DNA of 39,462 bases from assembly GCF_014377975.1 (NCBI RefSeq), contig NZ_JACMOO010000275.1:1-39462 (forward strand), given 5' to 3'. A model generated the notes under the pieces. That model saw only the letters and a list, made by a program, of their open reading frames with translations, ran no database searches and had not been told where the DNA came from. The stretch comes from Ferruginibacter sp. (lineage in GTDB: Bacteria > Bacteroidota > Bacteroidia > Chitinophagales > Chitinophagaceae). Positions 1 to 8,416 of the stretch are shown one piece after another. Each line of letters begins with the position of its first letter. Within the stretch, counting starts at the first letter, position 1. A program made the position numbers and the translations under genes.

Positions 1-8
1 ATATTGTT

Positions 9-686
9 ATGCCAACAAATAACCAAACGAATATTTTTCTTTCAATGGGACCGCTGCACCGCGTTGCGGTCAGTTTGTTTTTATCAGGAATTGTTTTTTT
101 ATTTATCTGTAAAAGCCCTTTAAATTTAATGATGATCAGTATGATGCTGTGGGATGTTTTTGCACTGTTCTATGTTGTTCTTAGCTGGATCGTTTTTTTT
201 ACCAGTCCGGTAAGCCATATTACTCAACTTGCACAAAAACATGATGGCAGCAGGATATTTGTTTTTATAGTGGTGGTAATTTCTTCCTTCGCCAGTATGC
301 TGACTGTTTTATTGCTCATTGTTTCAAAAGAAAATACGGCCACTTCAACGGCAGTATATCTTCCGGTAATTATTGCCGGCATATTGCTTTCCTGGATATT
401 GGTACACACTACATTTTCTTTTCACTATGCGCATTTATATTACAATGTGGATGACAGGATTAAAGAAAAAAAAGGAGGGCTGGAATTTCCACGGGAGCAA
501 CACCCGGATTACCTGGACTTTGCCTATTTTTCTTTTGTGGTGGGTATGACATTTCAGGTGTCGGATGTAGAAATCAGTTCCCGTATCATCCGCAGGGTGG
601 CATTGGTACATGGTTTACTTTCTTTTATACTCAATACTTTTGTAGTGGCATTAACCATCAATTTAATTGCAGGCCTTAAAGGATAA
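9..686 (+). CDS. DUF1345 family integral membrane protein
   Basis: A 225-residue polytopic membrane protein with about five hydrophobic segments (roughly residues 18-35, 40-62, 80-104, 116-135 and 200-222). The conserved second half carries the pattern typical of DUF1345 proteins: a His/Tyr-rich HTTFSFHYAHLYY stretch, then a Pro-Asp-Tyr-Leu-Asp-Phe-Ala-Tyr-Phe segment, Gly-Met-Thr-Phe-Gln-Val-Ser-Asp, and a C-terminal helix ending in LTINLIAGL. The family has no established biochemical role, so I give none. It lies 12 bp upstream of the VF530-like gene on the same strand, so the two may be cotranscribed. The start at the first in-frame ATG gives a hydrophilic N-terminus; an internal Met at residue 13 is an alternative. 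The promoter lies outside the window. Confidence 0.85.
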   Translation: MPTNNQTNIFLSMGPLHRVAVSLFLSGIVFLFICKSPLNLMMISMMLWDVFALFYVVLSWIVFFTSPVSHITQLAQKHDGSRIFVFIVVVISSFASMLTVLLLIVSKENTATSTAVYLPVIIAGILLSWILVHTTFSFHYAHLYYNVDDRIKEKKGGLEFPREQHPDYLDFAYFSFVVGMTFQVSDVEISSRIIRRVALVHGLLSFILNTFVVALTINLIAGLKG

Positions 687-698
687 CAACTTTATATT

Positions 699-914
699 AT
701 GATATCAAACGACCCGCTACATGGCAAAACCTTGGAAGCAATCATAACCAGCCTGGTGGCACATTTTGGCTGGGAAAAATTAGGCCAGTGTATCAACATC
801 AATTGTTTTAACGTTAACCCATCCATAAAATCAAGCCTTACCTTTTTACGCAAAACACCCTGGGCAAGAAAAAAGACCGAAGAGCTTTATATAAAAATGA
901 TGGATAAGATATAA
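699..914 (+). CDS. VF530 family (DUF2132) small DNA-binding protein
   Basis: A 71-residue protein with the whole VF530/DUF2132 signature: an N-terminal NDPLHGKTLEAI, then the GWEKLG turn, the CFNVNPSIKSSLTFLRKTPWAR core, and a helical C-terminus. The length is normal for the family, which was named after a Vibrio fischeri protein proposed from its structure to bind DNA. The cellular role is unknown. It starts 12 bp after the DUF1345 stop, suggesting one short operon. No clear intrinsic terminator follows directly; a hairpin lies about 170 bp downstream. Confidence 0.85.
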   Translation: MISNDPLHGKTLEAIITSLVAHFGWEKLGQCININCFNVNPSIKSSLTFLRKTPWARKKTEELYIKMMDKI

Positions 915-1355
915 GGAAAAGGTAAATAATTAGCCTGGCAAATTTTATTGCACAAATAATAATTTATCTGCCACCAGACAGGTTACCCGTATCAATTCAT
1001 TTCTACTAAAGAGCAAACAGGTTACCAAAGCTTTTCATCTGCCTTTTTCTGTACAAAAATACCTTGGGCATCATGGTACAACACTTATGAAACCTATTGC
1101 AGCAAAGGGTTTCATAATTTAGACAATATATTTACCAGCATGAAAACAACATTAAGTTGTCTTGCATCATCCCAAAAGCGGGTATATCTTTATATCAACA
1201 ATATAAATCATCAGGCCAAACAAAAGCCGTTCTACTATCACCCAATATTTGCCTGCCGTACGATCAAAACAAGTACGTACTATTTTCCACGATTGCCACT
1301 GTTAATGAAAATTAAATATCATTTAATTATTTATTCAACTAAAAAAACACTCGTA
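915..1355. other. Gene-poor interval with one hairpin
   Basis: This 441-bp stretch between the VF530 gene and the secreted-protein gene holds no convincing gene. An open frame continues upstream of the next gene to an ATG at 1140, but the added residues look non-coding. The only clear structure is the 10-bp inverted repeat at 1085-1117. A TATATTTA box at 1127-1134 resembles the Bacteroidetes -7 element but has no TTG at a suitable distance. Confidence 0.5.
1085..1117. repeat. 10-bp perfect inverted repeat (hairpin)
   Basis: TTATGAAACC (1085-1094) and GGTTTCATAA (1108-1117) are perfect reverse complements around a 13-nt loop. There is no T-run on either side, so it is not a textbook intrinsic terminator. 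It could end the upstream two-gene unit or serve as an operator. Confidence 0.5.
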
Positions 1356-1751
1356 ATGAAAAATTCAAACAACACTTTACACATTTTTACAACTGTACTG
1401 GTAGCTTTATTCAGTATTGCATTTACCACTGTTGCACATGCAACAGAAACTTCTCCTGTATCTGTAAAATTCGTAGGAAACGTCAACAGTATTCCTGTTT
1501 TTCAATTGTCTTTTACCAACGAAAAGATAGAAGAATATGAAATTACTGTTACAGAAAGTAACAATATAATTTATACCGAAAAAATTAAAGGCAAGAAACT
1601 GGTGCGTAAATTTCAATTTGTAAATAATGGATCTGAAGAAGATGTTTTACAAATTTCCATTAAAAATGTAAGTTCCAAAAAAGTAATTACCTATAAAATA
1701 AATCCTGCTACCAAAGTTGAAGTTGAAAAGGAATTAGTAGCAAGTTTATAA
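1356..1751 (+). CDS. Small secreted protein of unknown function
   Basis: A 131-residue protein. I chose the ATG at 1356 because it opens directly into a signal peptide (MKNSNN, a hydrophobic stretch LHIFTTVLVALFSIAFTTV, and an AHA cleavage site near residue 28). The longer in-frame start at 1140 would add 72 residues without protein-like character. The mature part is about 100 residues of alternating polar and hydrophobic residues, rich in Lys, Val and Ile, and probably all beta. It resembles the short periplasmic proteins common in Bacteroidota, which lack assigned functions. No Cys lipobox and no T9SS sorting domain are visible. It is transcribed alone towards the convergent gene ending at 1952. 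Confidence 0.65.
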   Translation: MKNSNNTLHIFTTVLVALFSIAFTTVAHATETSPVSVKFVGNVNSIPVFQLSFTNEKIEEYEITVTESNNIIYTEKIKGKKLVRKFQFVNNGSEEDVLQISIKNVSSKKVITYKINPATKVEVEKELVASL

Positions 1752-1906
1752 TTTGAATGCACTTATCAAGCCAGTTATTGGCCGTAAATGATAAGTAATT
1801 TTAAAGAGATGATTGACTACACAAAGTTTTTTTGTGATAGTTATAAGGCCTTGTAACAAAAATATCTTATGTACGCTTCAAATTATTTCTAGCAATTTGG
1901 ATAACG

Positions 1907-1929
1907 AAAAAAACAGGCTTAAAAGCCTG
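1907..1929 (-). terminator. Intrinsic terminator of the DUF6515-like gene
   Basis: CAGGCT (1914-1919) pairs with AGCCTG (1924-1929) around a TAAA loop. Read on the minus strand, the hairpin is followed by seven T residues (complement of 1907-1913). It lies 23 bp past the stop codon of the gene ending at 1952. Confidence 0.75.
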
Positions 1930-1951
1930 CTTTTAAAGAGTTTTTATCAAT

Positions 1952-2836
1952 CTAAGGAATGATATTTTTATCAGGTATACTTCCTTCGCTCCCAACTGCT
2001 TCGTAACTCACGTTGTTACTTGCATCCGTTATTTCCTGGTAATAAACGCCGGAGGGTGCCAGATAAAATTTTTGCCGGTTGATGGTAACAATTTTGCTGT
2101 TGGCAGGTAACTGTGTTAATCCGGATGGTTGTACAGATGGATCAGGCGCATTGCCCAAGGGTGGTGTATTATCAATCCGATTATTCTGGTCTTGTGGCTC
2201 AGCTTGGTTTTGACCGGGTTCAGTTGTGTTAATTACCCCATCTGTTCCTACAACCACGTACTGCAATTTATTTTTTGCAGTAATTTCTTGCTGGTAATAA
2301 GTGCCACCCAGTTCATAATATTTTTGTCCGTTGATGACATTGGCTTTTGCGTCTGAAGGTAAATGCTTAACCGTTGCCCCCAATGGCGGAGCAGTTACTT
2401 CGTATCCTCCATTGCTGTAGGGACGATAATAAATACCTTCATTGTAATAGTAAGGATTATTTCCAATAAAAAACGGGCTATAGCCGAATGGTAAAATGCT
2501 TAACCTGAAGCCAAATGCTGGGCCAAAATGCGAATAGCCATACGACCTGTAAATTGGCCTGTACTGGTAAGATGGATAATAATTATAGGAATTGCCATAC
2601 CCGTAAGCAGGACGATTATTATAATATCCTCCACGGAAGTAATTGCCGCCCTGGTAATAATTACGGGAATAATTATTATGGTAAGCCTGATCATAGAAAC
2701 GGCCACCGCCCCTGTTATCAAAGCGGGTTCCGCCACGATCGTTGGAACGACCTCGTTGAGCGGTTACATTTAACGAGAAAAAAATGACTGCGCCTGTTAC
2801 CAAAAGTAAACGGCACAAATCTTTTATATTGTTCAT
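1952..2836 (-). CDS. Secreted Gly/Tyr/Asn-rich protein, DUF6515-like, with duplicated C-terminal module
   Basis: A 294-residue exported protein with a signal peptide (about residues 1-26, ending VTAQ). Residues 28-100 are low complexity: RG-rich, then dense in Tyr, Asn and Gly. A short hydrophobic block (105-125) leads to two copies of a module of about 45 residues. One spans about 153-200 (LPSDAKANVINGQKYYELGGTYYQQ) and the other about 240-288 (LPANSKIVTINRQKFYLAPSGVYYQE); they are joined by a Gln/Asn/Pro linker. The LP...v..nG.kYY...g.YYQ pattern resembles the DUF6515 family, whose function is unknown. It is probably periplasmic or surface located. No catalytic residues are apparent. A terminator follows directly, so it is likely a single-gene unit. 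Confidence 0.7.
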   Translation of the reverse strand: MNNIKDLCRLLLVTGAVIFFSLNVTAQRGRSNDRGGTRFDNRGGGRFYDQAYHNNYSRNYYQGGNYFRGGYYNNRPAYGYGNSYNYYPSYQYRPIYRSYGYSHFGPAFGFRLSILPFGYSPFFIGNNPYYYNEGIYYRPYSNGGYEVTAPPLGATVKHLPSDAKANVINGQKYYELGGTYYQQEITAKNKLQYVVVGTDGVINTTEPGQNQAEPQDQNNRIDNTPPLGNAPDPSVQPSGLTQLPANSKIVTINRQKFYLAPSGVYYQEITDASNNVSYEAVGSEGSIPDKNIIP

Positions 2837-3591
2837 ACACTTTTTTTAAAATAGATATTAAAAGTAAGCAAAAGTTAAATTGGTTTAGAACTATGGTACA
2901 GCTTTAACATTTGCTTTATTTGTGAAATATATTCGAAAATTTGCAGTTTAATTATTTGGAATTTAACCTGCAAAGACTTTGCCGGGATATGCGCAATATA
3001 ATAAAAATACACCAGCCCAAAAGATCCGTTCTGGCGTGAATAATACCGCCGATAATCAGAGAATTCTTTTAAGAAATTCAGGTGAAAATAATCCCTTCTA
3101 AATTCCCCATCCATGATGCACTTCATACCGACAGACTCCGGTTTCTTAACTATTTATGTAATACCAATATCTTCGACGGCGCATCTGCTGTAATAACTAC
3201 AAGGAGGCTTTCCATAATCAGCGCCTGATCCTGGGCCACTTCTGTGATGCGTGGACTTGTAAATAATTATGATCATTAAATTTATTCCGATGCACAAAAC
3301 AGAAAAAAAAATTCGTATTCCATATAAAACCAGCTGCACACTTTTTATGTTAACAAACCAATTTTTACAATTTCATGCAAAAGATTAATTGCAATTACAA
3401 ATGAAAATATTTGGCTGATTATTTTTATGGTGAGACACAGGAACATTCTGAGGTATTCGCCCGGCGTATTTTTTTAATATAAAGTTTTGTAACATAAATT
3501 GATGCTTTCAACAAATTTTGAATGTACACTAAAATTAAAGACTCTACTGAAATTTAGCGGCTGATTTTGTTTGGTTTCGTTGGGGCAAACG
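2837..3591. other. 755-bp interval without a convincing gene
   Basis: Two minus-strand open frames exist here (83 codons at 2875-3126 and 61 codons at 3154-3339). Neither resembles a known family, has a credible signal or domain, or shows biased composition. The interval should hold the promoter of the gene at 2836 and the 3' end of the lectin gene, but I see no perfect TAnnTTTG box or strong terminator. Confidence 0.4.
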
Positions 3592-5904
3592 CTACCGCAC
3601 TATCATTACCGTGCCACTAAACTGTTTGTTTAATTTTTTTGTTCTGATGATATAAGCATACACGCCTGGCGACTGAGGCATTCCATTAAAAGTGCCATCC
3701 CATGGCTTTTTATAGCCCAGCGAATGAAAAATATGCTGACCAAAACGGTTGAAGATATCCACTTCACAGTCTTGATAGGTATCCAGATATTTTATCTGCC
3801 AGGTATCGTTCACTCCATCATTATTAGGACTAAACGCATTGGGAACATAGGGCCTGGGCAGTATCGTTATATGTATCGTATCCATGGCACTGCAGCCACC
3901 AATACCACTTACGGAGATGGTATAGGTGATATCGTTTACCGGTGTGCAAAGTGGCTGCATTACGGCGTTGCTGTTTAAATAAAGAGATGGCACCCATTTG
4001 TACGTTACCTCGGAGGCGGTTGCATTTGCATCAATCAACACAGTGCCACCTTTTAATACAAACAGATCGGGCCCTGCATTCACCACCGGTACCGGCCAGA
4101 TAGTGATATCCCGGAAAGCGGAATCTTCACACCCATTGACGGCTGAAAATTTGCTCATGATTGAATGCGTTCCTTCACCTACGGCGGGTGGATACACCAC
4201 TCCATCCACACTTACGCCGTTTCCATAAAAACCAAACACACCCGGTAAACCGGTGGTTTCACTCACCTGGTTTAATTTAAACGTCGTAGAATCCTGGCAA
4301 AAGGAAGTAATGGGAGGAAAAACAACCTGCGGACTTTGTTTGATGGTTACTACCCTGCTTACTTCACTGATGCAGCTAATACCAGAAAACACTTTGTACA
4401 GGATTGTATAGTTCACAACGTGGGTAGTTTGCGCTATCGGGTAAAAGTGCTGATAGGTTTTGCCAGGCAAAGGATCGTTGTCAATTTGGGTAACGCCGGT
4501 GGTATCACCCCAGGATATCTGTACCTTCACTATCTTCCCGAAGTTAACACCCGACTGATCGGTGATGTATAAAGCTTTGTTGCTGCAAAATGACTGGGGA
4601 TCATTGACTGTAAAACCTGCTTTCGGAATGGCGCCATTTACGGTAAATACTTTCAATAAACTATCTGCACAGCCCTTGCTGTTTTTTACCTGCAGCCACA
4701 TATTGTAGCTGGCTGCGGCACTGTAACTATGCCTTGGGTTCATGGCTGTGGAAGTGTCTGGATTTGCAATGGTTGCATTGATATCCCCAAAATTCCAATG
4801 ATAAGAAAATGGCCGGGTGGAGGGTTCTTGGGTATAGGAACTGTCCTGGAACTGCGCCACGGCATCATTCAAACAAATATCCGGCAATAAAAAATTAACC
4901 ACTGGTCGCGGGTATATGCTTACCAATACACTGTCTGTAGAAGCGCAGCCCGGGTTGTTATTGTAAGCTGTTTTTACATAATATAAACGACTTTTAGTAA
5001 GGTTTGAGGGGTTGTCAAGCTGTACTAAAGGGTTTGAAATATTGGTGGCACTTAACCCAATAGCCGGACTCCAGGTATAGGTATAACTTGTATCTGAAGC
5101 GTTGCCTAACTGCGCTAAAGTGTTCGGACAAGCGCTTACGCCTGCGCCCGGACCGGCAACTGAGGGAGGCATTTCTGTGTAAATCACTACATTTTTTATA
5201 GAGTGATTGTCGTTGGACCCTCCGGTACTTGCGGTAAAACCCAGATAACCCGGATAATTAAATTGCTGGTAGCCGGTTAAATAAAGACTGTCATTAACAT
5301 ACACACTGATATTGCCATTATTGTAAGTTATTTTGGCGTGGCTGTACTGGTCTGAAACAATAAAAGAAATGGCTCCATCGGCATTGTCTCTTGTCGGCTG
5401 ACTGGCGCATTCATCGTAGCCTGCTCCCCACCTGATTTCGATTTTTGGCATGTTAAAATGCTCTGTGGACCGATTAAAAGGGATACAGTTGTTCCAGGTA
5501 TCAAAACAAATTTTTAACCCATTGGCATTGGATGGAATACCTAAGCCGCCACCAGAAACAAAACCATTGGGCGGAACATCCAGAAAGCAAAAAGCGAGAC
5601 CATCCGCACCCGTACCGTCGTGCATTCTAAAATCAAATTCGGCCTTCCATTTATTACACAAAGAAAGGTTGATGGGCTGGTTATAAAATACCGCACCACT
5701 TGCCCCGGTTACCGGGCATACCATTATTTCGCTGTTGTTTGCTGAAGTTACATTAGCAACTGCAGCAGCACCCTGCAGGTTCCACCCAATAGTATTCACC
5801 GGTATTCCTTTCAATTGCGCAAATATATAATTCTGGGCATCAGCCTTAACGGATATAAATAAAGTAGCCAACCATAAAACTGTAAATTTATTTATGCAGC
5901 GCAT
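3592..5904 (-). CDS. T9SS type B sorted surface protein: lectin-like domain, PKD/Ig-like repeats, gliding-motility-type CTD
   Basis: A 770-residue exported protein. Residues 1-23 are a signal peptide ending in ADAQ. About 25-245 matches the bacterial L-type lectin fold: a GWNLQG start, WKAEFDFRM.DGTGADGLAFCF, GGGLGIP...GLKICFDTWNN, and HAKITYNNGNISVYVND. Several PKD/Ig-like domains follow; one at about 335-420 is classical (YHWNFGD...RHSYSAAASY). Residues 687-770 are the type B CTD of type IX secretion substrates: PNAFSPNNDGVND, DIFNRFGQHIF, PWDGTFNG, PGVYAYII. The family route is Sec export, then T9SS translocation and surface attachment. The role is presumably carbohydrate adhesion, but the ligand is unknown. 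It is monocistronic; no T9SS component is nearby. Confidence 0.9.
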   Translation of the reverse strand: MRCINKFTVLWLATLFISVKADAQNYIFAQLKGIPVNTIGWNLQGAAAVANVTSANNSEIMVCPVTGASGAVFYNQPINLSLCNKWKAEFDFRMHDGTGADGLAFCFLDVPPNGFVSGGGLGIPSNANGLKICFDTWNNCIPFNRSTEHFNMPKIEIRWGAGYDECASQPTRDNADGAISFIVSDQYSHAKITYNNGNISVYVNDSLYLTGYQQFNYPGYLGFTASTGGSNDNHSIKNVVIYTEMPPSVAGPGAGVSACPNTLAQLGNASDTSYTYTWSPAIGLSATNISNPLVQLDNPSNLTKSRLYYVKTAYNNNPGCASTDSVLVSIYPRPVVNFLLPDICLNDAVAQFQDSSYTQEPSTRPFSYHWNFGDINATIANPDTSTAMNPRHSYSAAASYNMWLQVKNSKGCADSLLKVFTVNGAIPKAGFTVNDPQSFCSNKALYITDQSGVNFGKIVKVQISWGDTTGVTQIDNDPLPGKTYQHFYPIAQTTHVVNYTILYKVFSGISCISEVSRVVTIKQSPQVVFPPITSFCQDSTTFKLNQVSETTGLPGVFGFYGNGVSVDGVVYPPAVGEGTHSIMSKFSAVNGCEDSAFRDITIWPVPVVNAGPDLFVLKGGTVLIDANATASEVTYKWVPSLYLNSNAVMQPLCTPVNDITYTISVSGIGGCSAMDTIHITILPRPYVPNAFSPNNDGVNDTWQIKYLDTYQDCEVDIFNRFGQHIFHSLGYKKPWDGTFNGMPQSPGVYAYIIRTKKLNKQFSGTVMIVR

Positions 5905-6006
5905 TTATAATGAATTGTTTTTACAGGGCATAAAAAGATGAGCCGCAGTGGTTCATAATATTTAATGTGTTTAAAAGGCTGCATGCGTTTTGGGGTAGTT
6001 ACAATT

Positions 6007-6014
6007 CAAATATA
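6007..6014 (-). promoter_or_regulatory. Candidate -7 box (TATATTTG) upstream of the lectin gene
   Basis: The minus strand reads TATATTTG, a perfect match to the Bacteroidetes -7 consensus TAnnTTTG, about 100 bp upstream of the start at 5904. No TTG lies at the expected 19-22 bp spacing, so the assignment is weak. Confidence 0.3.
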
Positions 6015-6618
6015 CTTCAATTTTTTTATTGCCTTCCTTTCACAGCTATTCCGGCAGTACTTATTTTTAACTGTTTGTAGTACCCATTAAAACTAAATTG
6101 CAAAGCTTCGCCTATCAGCGCTTCTTTTCTGTTGTTTCTTTCCGATCTTCTATTTTCCGGCGGTAGTAATATTATTGGAGTGGTTGTACAAGGATAACAA
6201 AATAAATAACCTGGGTCTCAATTTTTTAAGAACCAATTTTAATATAAAAAACAAAGTAACAATTTGGAATATTTACATTACCATCAGAGAAATAGAAAAC
6301 ACTGTTAGAACCCTGAAAACTGATCTTGACCTACGACCCTTTTATAATAAAAACGATATCGCCCCATGACACATTTACATTTAGGGATAGTTGCCAGTTG
6401 ATTGGTCAAAACCATTTGGTATCTATTGATAGATCCGTGTATTAATATTAATTATACAGAAATATTACGCAGCGGCAATAGCCAAAAGTAATCACCATAG
6501 CCGGTATAAATACATCCAATAAAATCATCAGAAAATGCTCCAAGCCAAAAAATACACTACAGAACATCTGCAACATCTTAAAAATAAAGTATCAACCCTT
6601 TACCAAAAAAAAATCTAT

Positions 6619-6637
6619 AGTACCACAAATTGGTACT
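6619..6637. repeat. Short inverted repeat AGTACC-N7-GGTACT
   Basis: Perfect 6-bp arms at 6619-6624 and 6632-6637 around a 7-nt spacer, in the gene-free interval. It could be a regulator site or chance. Confidence 0.3.
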
Positions 6638-6945
6638 AAAAAATTATCAAACTTAACCACAGCGTTTTTACAGTCTGGTTAGGTACTAGCCGGGTAACAG
6701 CCAATACTGATCAAAGACAAAAAAATAAAATGATTAGATAATGACCACAGCAGGTTTACAGAGTTTATGTCAAAAAAAGTAACACCCGCTATCCAGCTGC
6801 TGATTGATTTAGTAAATAAAATTTTATGGTAAAGATGTCTATCGGCAGATTATTTATTACCAATAAGGTACTGTTGGCTGCGCCTACCCCTGGAGGAGAT
6901 ATTGCTGCAAAGAACTACATATATCATCCTTGTATTGTATTACAA

Positions 6946-8277
6946 TTAGTTATTACTACCAGCCACTACAAACTTTTTCATACTTATTTTCTGCACTATC
7001 CACCTTCCAATCGCAGTTCCTTGTTTTTGGCCGTTTTCTATGGCATCTCTGAAATGTATGCCCCCATACAATCTTGATACCGCAGCTTCGGCAGCCGCTG
7101 CTCTAAAGGAATGAAATGTCCGGGGTGGTATTTCAAACAATTCTTCTGAATTGTCTGTATAAGAAAAATTATTACCTAAAAAATAACTGAGTACTTCTGC
7201 CGAAGCGGTTGATATTACACTATGGCCGCTGGTATATTCTGGGAAAGGAGGTGTTTGCAAAAGAGGCTGCCAGTGAAGATCCATATATTTATTAATATAG
7301 GTTTCGGGCCTTATGCGGTTACTGCGGTATTTTTCATCCCAGCAACTTATAAATGCATCTACAAGGGTTAACGCTACCATTGAATGCAATACCACCACAC
7401 TATCAAAACCAAGCCGTGCTTTTTTTGCCGCAATGCCTGTAATATTCATCCAATGTCCACCAGGGCTTATTTTTTTAAAGCCGATAGCCATATGGCCGGA
7501 AGTATTTATAATAAAAGGATTACAATCCCAGAAAGAGGCCTCTTGTAATTGTTCGGTCGTTGCTTTCTTTGAAATATCGTATACTTCTTTTGCCAGTCTA
7601 AAAAAAGAGCTGCTGTTATCTATGCTGAATAGTACCGGTGGTGCACATACGAACTGGTTACAGCTATCTATCAGCATAGTCCTCATAGTTTTCCAGTTAG
7701 GTTCTACAGCTTCTATATAACCCGGTGGCGTGGGATACCAGTACCCTTCTCCTTTTAATGGGGTGTAGCGCAGCCTGGCACTCAACTTTTCATAACCATC
7801 TGATTTTGCATAGGCCACAATACTTTCTGCCACCAGGTTTGCAACTGCAACGGATTGCTGAATAATGGTTTCCGGTATTTTATTTTTTTGCAAAGTTTTA
7901 ATGTAGTCATCTTCCTGCTGCTGCAACATAAAACCGGATGGAAGCATTCTTTTACCTGTTTCAAAAATACAATATACCGCTGCAATACGATGATCGTAGT
8001 TATTTTTATCCGTTGCGATTTTTACGGGTGTATAATCTTTTATAAAATTGTTAAGCGAACGAATTGTTGGATTATTCTGGCAAACTATTTCGTAAGCGCC
8101 CAACATAGCATAGCAATAAAACCGGCTGGCTGCGGGCGGGCTTACCACATCATGCATCATTACCATTGATAGAGAAAATACCGCCGGCTGCAACTCAAAA
8201 TAAGCAGGTAGTACTTTTTTTGATTGCCCGTTTAGGGTACTATAAAAAACATATGCTATCAAAAAAATATTCTTCAT
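6946..8277 (-). CDS. Vanadium-dependent haloperoxidase / PAP2-superfamily enzyme, secreted
   Basis: A 443-residue protein from the ATG at 8277, which gives a signal peptide (MKNIFLIAYVFYSTLNGQS). A longer frame to 8331 adds 18 residues that spoil it. The all-helical protein ends in the oxyanion-binding motifs shared by vanadium haloperoxidases and PAP2 acid phosphatases. K-x6-RP is exact (KYRSNRIRP, about residue 325), PSGH appears as TSGH (PEYTSGHS), and SRx5H appears as SRLYGGIHFRD. The GGIHF form is common in Bacteroidota proteins annotated as haloperoxidases. Such enzymes oxidise halide with peroxide, or hydrolyse phosphate esters; the sequence does not decide which. It is the last gene of the minus-strand run, 139 bp after the FG-GAP gene. 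Confidence 0.85.
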   Translation of the reverse strand: MKNIFLIAYVFYSTLNGQSKKVLPAYFELQPAVFSLSMVMMHDVVSPPAASRFYCYAMLGAYEIVCQNNPTIRSLNNFIKDYTPVKIATDKNNYDHRIAAVYCIFETGKRMLPSGFMLQQQEDDYIKTLQKNKIPETIIQQSVAVANLVAESIVAYAKSDGYEKLSARLRYTPLKGEGYWYPTPPGYIEAVEPNWKTMRTMLIDSCNQFVCAPPVLFSIDNSSSFFRLAKEVYDISKKATTEQLQEASFWDCNPFIINTSGHMAIGFKKISPGGHWMNITGIAAKKARLGFDSVVVLHSMVALTLVDAFISCWDEKYRSNRIRPETYINKYMDLHWQPLLQTPPFPEYTSGHSVISTASAEVLSYFLGNNFSYTDNSEELFEIPPRTFHSFRAAAAEAAVSRLYGGIHFRDAIENGQKQGTAIGRWIVQKISMKKFVVAGSNN

Positions 8278-8416
8278 TACTATTATTAAGTTGGTTACAC
8301 TTTTTATTAGGGCAGTTTTTACCGGTTGCACAAATTACGCTATGTTGGCGGATACTTTCTGCATACAATTTTTATATTGATGTAATCGAATTTGTAAATT
8401 TTTAAATTATATTAAA

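Larger units (their letters stand above)
5905..6945. other. About 1 kb of AT-rich DNA without an identifiable gene
   Basis: The largest gene-free stretch of the window, between two minus-strand genes. One 64-codon plus-strand frame (6175-6369) has no recognisable content. Short dyads occur at 6421-6434 (ATCTAT-TG-ATAGAT) and 6619-6637 (AGTACC / GGTACT). The part near 5904 should hold the promoter of the lectin gene; a TATATTTG box is present there. I see no tRNA, riboswitch or mobile-element ends. Confidence 0.45.

Noticed and set aside
1140-1355. 72-residue N-terminal extension of the small secreted protein
   Set aside because: The extension would bury a clear signal peptide in the interior of the protein, so the ATG at 1356 is preferred.
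2875-3126. 83-codon minus-strand open frame
   Set aside because: No domain, signal peptide or family resemblance; composition is that of random AT-rich DNA.
3154-3339. 61-codon minus-strand open frame; a second frame over the same bases also reads protein-like
   Set aside because: Neither frame is recognisable, both are short, and they contradict each other.
6175-6369. 64-codon plus-strand open frame in the gene-free interval
   Set aside because: No recognisable content, high Asn/Lys/Ile typical of random AT-rich sequence, and no promoter.
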